A program made the translations under genes and the position numbers. Shown here one piece after another: positions 22,164 to 42,800 of a stretch of 64,000 nt of DNA (positions are counted from its first letter, which is position 1; the number at the start of each line of letters is the position of its first letter). The stretch lies in NCBI GenBank assembly GCA_945859605.1, contig OX243822.1:7742856-7806855 (forward strand), read 5' to 3'. This stretch comes from Lumbricus rubellus. Its lineage: Eukaryota; Annelida; Clitellata; Crassiclitellata; Lumbricidae. The notes beneath the pieces were generated by a model, which worked only from the letters and a program-made list of their open reading frames with translations, was not told the origin of the DNA and did no database searches.

Positions 22164-24592
22164 AAATCAAATCAAATCAAATCAAATCAAATCTTATTTA
22201 TTCGTAGCGATCAACAAATCAAATCAAAACAGCAAAAACATAGGCCTATATAAAATTAGAATGTGCAGTGAAATAAGGAGCCAACGAATGATTAACATCT
22301 AATAGGTAAAAGATCACTAAGAAAGGGTCACCCAGAAAGGGAGTGATCCCGCTAAACCTGGGCAACCACAAACTGGAGTTTATATCAAGATGGTGGTGTC
22401 AGAAAAGTGATGTTGATACTAGGCAATGTAGGCAAAACGAAATCAAATAGATGGGTTAATCATTAATGTAGAGAGAGAGCGAGAGATCCAGGACATAAGC
22501 AGTGAAAACAGAGAGCATAATAATAAAACATGCATACAATGTTGATGCAGAACAAACTAGAGCTAATTCATAATTTAGATGACAGTAGGCCATGGGATTG
22601 CAGACCATGGGCAATGACCACAACTAGTGGTAACAAATGTTAGCATATAGCGGACAACAATAAGACTGTAGCCAGACACGAAAGTTATGATCCACAACAG
22701 GTGGTTAAAAAAATAATTACTGTAGCTATAGTACCGAAATAATACTATATATCAGATCAACACAGAAAGACCTGTAATGACACTACGTGTATTATAGACA
22801 TAATAAACAAGGCAAGGTCAAACTATTAACGAAATCAGTAAATGAGAATATTACACCAAAGGAAAATATACTAAAACCATAGGGTTGTAACCAAAAAAAA
22901 AATGTAGTCAACGGGTAAAAATGTCAGTCAGAGGCAGTGGAGGAATCAGTTCAGAATAAGAAACTTTTTTAAACGATTTTTAAAAAGGCTGGTGGATTTT
23001 AAGGTAGATATATGAACCGGAAGGCCGTTCCAAATCTTAGGACCCAAATATTTTATTGAAAATTGTTTAATTTTTAGGCGTGCATATTCACTACGGTAAC
23101 AGCTAGCGTGCCTAGTAGCATGATCGTGAAGTTTAGAACCAGTAGTAAAGTAGTTATTGAAAGTGTGAGGCAATAGGCGCTGGTGGTAGCGATGCATAAA
23201 TAGACATATTTGGAACTTATTGATGTTTAGTAAGGACAGTAACATATGGCTTAAGTAGAGAGGAGCGGAGCTGGATCTCCAATGAGCACCACATATTAAT
23301 CGTATGGCACGTTTTTGTAATATAATCAGTGGATTGAGTCGAGATAGATAATTAGAACCCCAGGAAATGTTACAATATGATAAGTAAGGAAAAATAAGCG
23401 TATAATAAAGATTAAGGAGAACTGATTTAGGTAGGCAATGTTTAATCCTGTGAAGGACCCCAATGTTTTTAGCAATTTTCTTCACAATAGTTGAGATATG
23501 ATCTTTCCATGTTAGGTGGCTATCAACAATGATCCCCAGAAATTTAGATGAATTTGTTTGTGTGATAGGGACATCATTGATTAGAAGTGACCTGTTAACA
23601 TCAAAGTCAATTTTCTTTTTAGTGTGGAATAAAATGAAGTTGGTTTTATCAATATTAAGGGATAATCTATTAGCTTTAAACCATTGTTCTATTAAAGATA
23701 ACTCGTTATTAGCTATATCAAATAGATGACCTAAGGAATGGTGAGAAAGAAAAACATTGGTGTCATCAGCGAATAGTATAAATTTAAATACAGATGAAGT
23801 CATGGACAGGTCATTAATATATAAGAGGAAAAGAAGTGGTCCAAGTATTGACCCTTGGGGGACACCACAGGTAACTTCCAAGGCCACAGATTTTTGACCC
23901 TTAAAGTAAACATATTGGCTTCTGTTACTTAAGTAGTCTAAAAACCAGGAATTACAAACACCTCGAAAGCCATAGTATTCAAGTTTTTTAATCAGAATTT
24001 TGTGGTTCACAGTGTCAAAAGCCTTAGACAGGTCAAAAAAGATACCCAAGGAAAAATTTTTATCATCCATTGCATCAGTAATATTAGATTGCAAGTCCAG
24101 TAAGGCCATATAAGTTGAGAGGTTATGCCGAAATCCATATTGCGCAGAGGATAATAGTCTGAACTTGTTAAGATAATCAGTTATTCTATTAGACATAAGT
24201 TTTTCAATTATTTTGGAAAAAAAAGAAAGTACCGATATTGGTCGATAGTTACTAGTCATATTCTTATTCCCAGTTTTATAAATTGGAGTGATTTTAGCAA
24301 TTTTTAACTCATTGGGAACTAATCCAATAGAGAATGAGGCATTTATTATAGAGCTAAGAGGGGTAGCAACAGCATTTATAGTTGCTTTAGCTATCAGGGG
24401 GCTAATTTCATCAGGACTAGATGACGAGGCTTTCAGTAAACCAGAAACCTGTATAATCTCAAGATCAGAAGTAGGAGCAATACCAAAAGAGCACATAGGT
24501 GGAGTGGGCATAAAGTGCTCAAAGGAGGTGGTTGCTATAGGGATTTTAGCTGCAAGATCAGTGCCTATGGTAGTAAACATTTGTTACCACTA
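22164..24592 (-). mobile_element. 5'-truncated non-LTR retrotransposon (CR1/Jockey-like) with intact RT ORF
   Basis: The element runs on minus from inside the coding region, through a roughly 780-bp 3'UTR, to a simple (TTTGA)n tail at 22164-22192. The ORF has no frame break, so the copy is young. No endonuclease domain or 5'UTR is present, so it is 5' truncated. The upstream edge (about 24581-24592) is fused to an inverted copy of the element's own 3'UTR. No convincing target-site duplication was seen around the compound structure. Confidence 0.9.
22946..24580 (-). CDS. Reverse transcriptase, C-terminal part of LINE ORF2 (544 aa)
   Basis: The open frame shows classical RT blocks: FFSKIIEKLMSNRI and QYGFRHNLST near residues 110-160, GIFFDLSKAFDTVNHKIL near 180, VPQGSILGPLLFLLYINDL near 240, and the catalytic FADDTNVF box near 270 (F replaces the usual Y of YADD). 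These are followed by IEQWFKANRLSLNIDKTNFI and the thumb region. The C-terminus has YLGPKIWNGLPVHI and LFKNRLKKFLI, the usual end of CR1/Jockey-type LINE proteins. The listed ATG is internal to the full ORF2; the true start and endonuclease are lost. It can supply RT only if expressed from elsewhere. Confidence 0.92.
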   Translation of the reverse strand: MFTTIGTDLAAKIPIATTSFEHFMPTPPMCSFGIAPTSDLEIIQVSGLLKASSSSPDEISPLIAKATINAVATPLSSIINASFSIGLVPNELKIAKITPIYKTGNKNMTSNYRPISVLSFFSKIIEKLMSNRITDYLNKFRLLSSAQYGFRHNLSTYMALLDLQSNITDAMDDKNFSLGIFFDLSKAFDTVNHKILIKKLEYYGFRGVCNSWFLDYLSNRSQYVYFKGQKSVALEVTCGVPQGSILGPLLFLLYINDLSMTSSVFKFILFADDTNVFLSHHSLGHLFDIANNELSLIEQWFKANRLSLNIDKTNFILFHTKKKIDFDVNRSLLINDVPITQTNSSKFLGIIVDSHLTWKDHISTIVKKIAKNIGVLHRIKHCLPKSVLLNLYYTLIFPYLSYCNISWGSNYLSRLNPLIILQKRAIRLICGAHWRSSSAPLYLSHMLLSLLNINKFQICLFMHRYHQRLLPHTFNNYFTTGSKLHDHATRHASCYRSEYARLKIKQFSIKYLGPKIWNGLPVHISTLKSTSLFKNRLKKFLILN

Positions 24593-25034
24593 GTTGTGGT
24601 CATTGCCCATGGTCTGCAATCCCATGGCCTACTGTCATCTAAATTATGAATTAGCTCTAGTTTGTTCTGCATCAACATTGTATGCATGTTTTATTATTAT
24701 GCTCTCTGTTTTCACTGCTTATGTCCTGGATCTCTCGCTCTCTCTCTACATTAACCCATCTATTTGATTTCGTTTTGCCTACATTGCCTAGTATCAACAT
24801 CACTTTTCTGACACCACCATCTTGATATAAACTCCAGTTTGTGGTTGCCCAGGTTTAGCGGGATCACTCCCTTTCTGGGTGACCCTTTCTTAGTGATCTT
24901 TTACCTATTAGATGTTAATCATTCGTTGGCTCCTTATTTCACTGCACATTCTAATTTTATATATGTTTTTGCTGTTTTTGATTTGATTTGTTGATCGCTA
25001 CGAATAAATAAGATTTGATTTGATTTGATTGATT
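24581..25034 (+). mobile_element. Inverted copy of the adjacent LINE 3'UTR and tail
   Basis: About 450 bp here is the reverse complement of 22164-22640, near identical apart from a 6-bp GGCCTA gain and a 7-bp gain in the left arm and a few single-base changes. It ends in the same (TTTGA)n tail. The join to the minus copy shares the short segment TAACAAATGTT. The result is two LINE 3' ends pointing outward, head to head. Confidence 0.9.
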
Positions 25035-25247
25035 TAAAATAACTATTAAAGGAGTTGGCGATGAGTACCGGATCCTGCACAAGTTCCGACCCAACAATAA
25101 AGGAGTCAGGGAGACAAGCAATATACAATCAATTGCGACTTTGTTCGTTTCAATTTTCGCAAGTTTAATACCATTTTTAAATAAAAGAATGTTTTTTTTA
25201 TTTTCTGGACATAGGCTACGTACGACACTATGATACTACCACTATGA

Positions 25248-25613
25248 TGTCGTATCTCCTTATCGTCCAATCAGCGACGAGCTTTCTCTGGACATACGAC
25301 AATGCACTTTTAACCGTGATGCGGTAGGCCTAGGCTACTGGAGATACGACAAAAATGAAATAGGAGATACGACAACGTGTAGCCTATGCTGAAAATGGAC
25401 ATACGACAAGTAGTTTTCGTTGAATATCTTTAAAACGACTCGTCGTATCTCCTAACGGTTAACAGTGAAGAAAGATAAACAATTTTTTGCTACAAAACAA
25501 GTCTAAACTCGATTTTGAAAAAAATGGACATACGACAAGATAATTCTCAGGCGAATGCATTGTCAGCCAATCAGGCTGACAATGCATTCGCCTGAGAATT
25601 ATCTTGTCGTATG
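25248..25613. promoter_or_regulatory. Cluster of GGA(G/C)ATACGACA motifs and a perfect palindrome
   Basis: Eight copies of the motif occur on both strands near 25249, 25290, 25339, 25362, 25396, 25442, 25527 and 25603, with a ninth at 21890. Two CCAATCAG boxes are included, one in the palindrome loop. Function is unknown. Confidence 0.45.
25529..25613. repeat. Perfect inverted repeat, 40-bp arms, 5-nt loop
   Basis: Left arm 25529-25568 and right arm 25574-25613 are exact reverse complements; the loop is AATCA. About 25 nt of the arm (CGCCTGAGAATTATC..) also occurs at 21873. Confidence 0.97.
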
Positions 25614-26394
25614 CTCCTCTAAATCCACCCCATGGGTTCAACCTTCCTATATATATATATAGGCCTAGGCCTATAGTCTTTCTTGTCCTCATTGCACACC
25701 CCAAATCCAGATAAATCAACGCCCCCATGCACCCAGTCATTTTTCTACAATTCTCATAATGGTGGATGGATTTGAATGATGGATGGATGAATGGACGAAC
25801 TGAGGTTAATTGGATGGATTGAATGATGGATGGATCCAGAACAAACGACAACTCATAACAACAATTAAAGACCGTTAATAATATTAAATCACACAAATAC
25901 GCTCAAACATACATGTATGCAGCATATACAAATACTTTGGAAATTACATATTTTGGCTTTTTTTGGGGGGGGGGGGGTGATTCCGTAACCTCCCTTTCTA
26001 TAAAACCGTTTAACAAGCAGTCTCAACACTTCACGATTCTTCTACTTCACCCTTCCCGCCACACCGCTTCAACTGGACCAACTCTAAACATCACCCACCC
26101 TAGGCCTAGCCGTCTGTCTGACTCCTCTCCTGACTCCCAGGGTCTTGACCTCTGGTTATCGACTTTGTTTTGATTGAGCGCCGGTGAATAACCTGGTTCC
26201 CCGACTTAGTTTTTGTGGGCGCTGTAGAGGTTCCTAGTTTTTAATATAGCGAGTAGGTTGCAATATTATTACATGTATTACGGTGAAAGTGTTTTTAACA
26301 GTCCGATCGGGTGTGAAGGAATTATATACATGAAAAGCATATACAGTGCGATAAAAAGCATTCATATAAAATCAATTATATTGGTCCATTCTTT

Positions 26395-37625
<11,231 letters not shown>

Positions 37626-38010
37626 TTCGAGGATCCCGAGAAGATGAACGAGAACGTGGAACAGGAAAGGGACTCGCCTGGGCAAGGAAGAGGACGGGAG
37701 GAGAGGTAATGGTAGAGAGAGAATAGATGGGGATAAGAAAAGGGAGGTGGTTCACATGCCTTAGCTGCGCGCGTGCGACCTCGCTCTTCGAGCCAATCAC
37801 GACAGCAGGCAGGTGACGGCTAATTCCTATTGGATGGTTGGCTCAGCTAATCAGCGTCCTCCATTTTCACTAGAGCCGTGCACTTGTGTAATTCAGGACC
37901 GCTGTACGACACTCCGTCACTTCTCTGCATTCTGATAATGCCAGTCCCAAGCCTGGAGAAGGGTAGAGGGCGACGTAAACCATATTTGACATGACATCTC
38001 ATGATTTTGT
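37626..38010. other. CBFB 5'UTR and promoter region
   Basis: GC-richer DNA upstream of the CBFB ATG with CCAAT boxes in both orientations (GAGCCAATCACG near 37790, CTATTGG near 37826) and no TATA box. A family B SINE 3' half begins near 37905. Confidence 0.5.
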
Positions 38011-38223
38011 GGGGCGCGGTGGTGTAGTGGTGGCGTCGTTGCCTTGGAGCCGGAAGGTTTGAGGTTCGAATCCACCTCGCCGCGTAAGGACCTTGGGCAA
38101 GTCCTTCACTCACAATTGCTCAGTGCTTCGGCATGAATCTCCGATGCAGTATTTGCTCTGCATTCGGGAGCGCCTCTGAGTAGATAGCTTGAAGGGGCGC
38201 TTTAACAAGTGCACATATAAACA
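38011..38223 (+). mobile_element. SINE family A, near-consensus
   Basis: Clean head GGGGCGCGGTGGTGTAGTGG, box B GGTTCGAATCC, body and tail. It lies upstream of CBFB, next to a hAT-type MITE. Confidence 0.88.
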
Positions 38224-38376
38224 GACGCAGTGTCGTTATCATTAAGTAGGCTACAGCATTGTAAGCGAGACAGCCTGAATCTCAAATCGTGATTTCCACG
38301 AAACGCTAATTGCAGAACAACGGCTTGTTGTAACTGCTGCGTCAGGTCAAGCAAGGTAATCCTGGAGGGGTTTAGG

Positions 38377-38607
38377 CATAGGCGTACGAGGCGGGGGCAC
38401 AGAGGGGGCAAATGCCCCCCCCCCCATTTCGGGCAAGTCTGCTTTTTCGGGCAAGCAGACCCGAGAAAATACGAAAAAATTGTATTTTTCACGACATATT
38501 TCACTTTTTTTGTCTGGAAAAAATAGTATTTTCCACCACGAGATTTATTTTTCGGGCAGAGGTAAAATCTTTGACCCACCCCTGCTGAAATCTCCCGTAC
38601 GCCTATG
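38377..38607. mobile_element. hAT-type MITE (CATAGGCGTACG ends)
   Basis: Inverted ends CATAGGCGTACG and CGTACGCCTATG are flanked by GGTTTAGG and GGTTTACA (6/8). The inside has C-run and TTTTCGGGCA motifs repeated in both orientations. It lies between CBFB and YTHDC1. Confidence 0.72.
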
Positions 38608-38799
38608 GGTTTACAATAAAACACTCTGGCACGAAGAACGCACGGATGCGGGATCACACCATCCTCAAAAGTCCACTTAACCTTCCATTTGACAGATGAC
38701 GTTGTGTAAACTGAGCAGTAAGGCGTGATGGACGCCTAACGCTACAACTGCTAAATTCGACTCCTATAATAACTTGTTTGTGAGTTTGTTTGTTTGCTC

Positions 38800-39000
38800 C
38801 TGACTGCAGAGCGAAAGGTTGCAGTTTCGAATCCACCTCAAGTCGATGCGTAAGGACCTTGGGCAAGTCCTTCACTTGCAATTGCTCAGCGCTTCGGCGT
38901 GAAATTACCATGCAGTGTTTGTTCTGTAGTCGGGAGAGCCTCTGACTCTGAGTAGTGAGCTTGAAGTGGCGCTATAGCAAGTGCACATACAAACAAACCG
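38800..39000 (+). mobile_element. SINE family A, 5' truncated
   Basis: Starts near box B (GTTTCGAATCC) and keeps body and tail to CACATACAAACAAAC. It is directly followed by a LINE 3' fragment. Confidence 0.78.
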
Positions 39001-39044
39001 AGTTCTCGCAGATAGAGATGCTCCTGTCGTCTCGTTCATAGCTG

Positions 39045-39440
39045 TCATGCAATGCCGAACCTTCTCCGTTGTAGGGCCATCCATCTGGAATGGCATCACT
39101 TCAAAGCTGTGTTTATCACATTTCAGGGCTGTTTTTAAGGAATTTTTAGAACTGCACAACTCCTTCTTTTCCCTCCCATCATCCATGGTAAATTACTTCC
39201 AATCGGAGGACAATGAGCTTTTTGTTAGTTTTAACTGTACAGAAGTGCTTCTACAATTGCAAAAATCCATTTAGAACCATTGCACATTTTGTGTACAACT
39301 GCACGTTAAAAAAAGCCCTCTCACATCTGACTCTGTTTCATAAAAATATCTCAAGCCTTTTTCTATTACCGTGGCTGGGCTGGAGCGCCTCCAAGTAGTT
39401 TCTTGAAGGGAGGTAGCCTACATAAATCAATTAAATGAAT
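39045..39440 (+). mobile_element. LINE 3' fragment, longest copy of its family
   Basis: The frame encodes RTFSVVGPSIWNGITSKLCL and FRAVFKEFLEL, the usual LINE RT end, then the 3'UTR and a tail TGGCTGGGCTGGAGCGCCTC..AAATGAATGAATG. It lies in the YTHDC1 3' flank. Confidence 0.75.
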
Positions 39441-39838
39441 GAATGAATGATACAGCAAAATTTGTTTCTTTTTACATTTTAATTCAGCACAAAAAATCCA
39501 TTCCAAAAGAAACACAGGTAAACATGATACAACACGAGAGTGAGAGACACAGACAGACACGCACACATAACCAGCCATCAGATGTCATCATAACCTAAAC
39601 TCCCAGAATTAATCGTCAGAATTCATGTTCGCCCTCACCCAGCATCACACCTCGATGCTCCCAAAAAAAACCCACAAAAACGCGCCACATGAAATCTCTC
39701 TCAGCAGCGCGACGACAAAAACACGTCTCTTTAACGTAACTCCCATAAAAGTGTGATGTTCCCGCACGCATTTCCCTCGCAACGCGCAGTTCTGTCCGTG
39801 CCGCGTTTACAGATGGTCGTCACTAGAGGACGCTGCGG

Positions 39839-42800
39839 TCACCGGTGGTCGGCGTAGTGGTCACGTCGATAATCGTGCTCGCGGTAGTAGTCGCGTGAGG
39901 ACTCGTTACGCGAGTAATCGGTACCACCTCCGTATTGGCTGTACTGGAAAACAGAAATATACAATCGAATCAGTGGAAGTGCCAGAGATATATGTATGTA
40001 ATAACTATGTATGCTTGTTTATTTATTTATTTAAGAAATTTATATAGCGCCTCTTCAAGGTAGGCTACTCAGAAGCGCTCCCGGCCCAACCACGGCTAAA
40101 CAAAACAGTTTTTAGGTTCTTAAGGTACAGAGCGAAGTGACTCCTTGTGTACTTCTTATAGCTCCTTCAAGATTCTACTTAGAAGCGCTCTCGACTAACG
40201 TGCGGACACTGAATCGGAGTTGCATGCCGAAGCGCTGAGCAATTGCGAGTGAAGGACTTGCTCAAGGTCTCTACGCAGCGACTTGAGGTGGATTCGAACC
40301 TGCAATCCTCCGGGTGCAAGGCAACGAACATACCTAATACAATCAATCAATCAATCAAAATTTATATAGCGCCCCTTCAAGGTACCTACTCAGAGGTGCT
40401 TCCGGCCGATATCATGCGAAAAACACAGTAACACCTTGCCCCACAAATATATACAATTACAATAATAAAAAAAACGATACCAGAAGGTTGTGACAGAGTC
40501 GTAACTCTGCCAAGGTCATTTTTCGCGCCCACAGAAACCTACCCCCGCCCAAAGCAGGGGACTAAATTAAACACCGTGTGTAATGTAATGTACTAGCTCG
40601 TGATAATTACACGTCAGGGGTTATTTTAACGTGCAGCTGGACACAAAGTGTGTAGTTGGAAAACGAATTTGTGCAGTTGAAAATCAGGTTTTGTGCAGTT
40701 ACTTTTTTACACACAATCGCATAAACAATGTAAGTAGCTAATATATTTTAATTAAACTAATTGTAACAAACAAGATTATAAGACATTTTTGCCGTGAATC
40801 TAACTTTAAATGTCTATTGACAACTCTGTTGGCATAAAATACAAGAAAACAAGTCTAGAGATAAAGACATGGCATATTCAAACAAGCTGTCTGATGCAAG
40901 CCAAATAACGCTTAGCTTAGTTGCTGTTTACATCATCGTATGACGTGAACTGTTATAATATACTGTAATACTACATGTATTAATTATTATATGGTTAATG
41001 GTTATAATGTTATTATTTACTATCATAATATATGACACAATCCTGCTAAAATGAGAATAACGTACTGCTAATATTTGTACAAATACTACTTTTGTACAAC
41101 TGAATGGCTTCTCACCAGTGGTATCCTTCAAATTGTAAACTGTAAAATTTCAAAATGTTTGGTCCTATTATTTGAACACACAATAGTAAAACCTAAAAAC
41201 ACATCATTTCTACACATGGCTACCTGAATTGGTACCGGTAGTTTATTAGTTCTTGGTTGGTTTGTGTACCATTAAATATGATTTCAGAAAGTACATCCTG
41301 GTCAGCAATTCAGGACCATCTTGGGACATAGGGTTAAACTGATATAATGCTCAAAAGTCTGCTTATATAGGCTACTATTATATTCATGTCTGCATTTATT
41401 CATTAGAATAACAGCAACTGGAGAACTGAGCTGCTGAACTAGATACATAAAGATATTTTTATTGTAATTATAATAATATATTATATTGAATCCTAAAACA
41501 CTTTTTATCAGTACTGAATAGTCTAATGGAGTTATTTTACCAAAATGGCACCTTAAAAGGGTACCATTACAGTGTGGAAATAGCTCCCCAAATATTTGTT
41601 ACGTGTTGCTTATATTTATTGAAGTCTTAACCCACTCTTATAAGCACTGAAAAGTACAGGTATTTTGTTAAGATGACACCTTAAAATGCTACCATTGCAA
41701 TGTGGAAATTCAAAACGTTTCTGATGAGGCTCTGTAAAAGTGCAGGTATTTTGTTAAGATGACACCTTAAAATGCTACCATTGCAATGTGGAAATTCAAA
41801 ACGTTTCTGATGAGGCTCTGAAAAAGTACAGCTATTTTGTTAAGATGACACCTTAAATTGGTACCATTGCAATGTGGAAATTCAAAACGTTTCTGATGAG
41901 GCTCTGAAAAAGTGCAGGTATTTTGTTAAGATGACACCTTAAAATGCCGCCATTGCAATGTGGAAATTCAAAACATTTCTGATGAGGCTCTGTAAAAGTG
42001 CAGGTATTTTGTTAAGATGACACCTTAAAATGCTACCATTGCAATGTGGAAATTCAAAACGTTTCTGATGAGGCTCTGAAAAAGTACAGCTATTTTGTTA
42101 AGATGACACCTTAAATTGGTACCATTGCAATGTGGAAATTCAAAACGTTTCTGATGAGGCTCTGAAAAAGTGCAGGTATTTTGTTAAGATGGTACCTTAA
42201 AATGCTACCATTGCAATGTGGAAATTCAAAAAGTTTCTGATGAAGCTCTGAAAAAGTACAGCTATTTTGTTAAGATGACACCTTAAATTGGTACCATTGC
42301 AATGTGGAAATTCAAAACGTTTCTGATGAGGCTCTGAAAAAGTGCAGGTATTTTGTTAAGATGACACCTTAAAATGCTACCATTGCAATGTGGAAATTCA
42401 AAAAGTTTTTGATGAGGCTCTTAAAAAGTACAGGTAGGCCTATTTTGTTAAGACGACACCTTAAATTGGTACCATTGCAATGTGGAAATTCAAAACATTT
42501 GTGATGAGGCTCTGACAAAGTACAGGTATTTTGTTAAAATGACACCTTAAAATGCTACTATTGCAATGTGGAAATTCAAAAAGTTTCTGATAAGGCTCTG
42601 AAAAAGTAGAGGTATTTTGTTAAGATGACACCTTACAATGCTACCATTGCAATGTGGAAATTCAAAAAAATTCTGATGGGGAGGGGCACATCCCCCTCCC
42701 CATACCCCTCCCCTACCCGTCTCGGCGCTACGCGCCTCACGAGAGTCCTTCGGATACTCGATTGTCTCCCCCTTCAGAAACCTGATTTCCCTCCCAGCGG

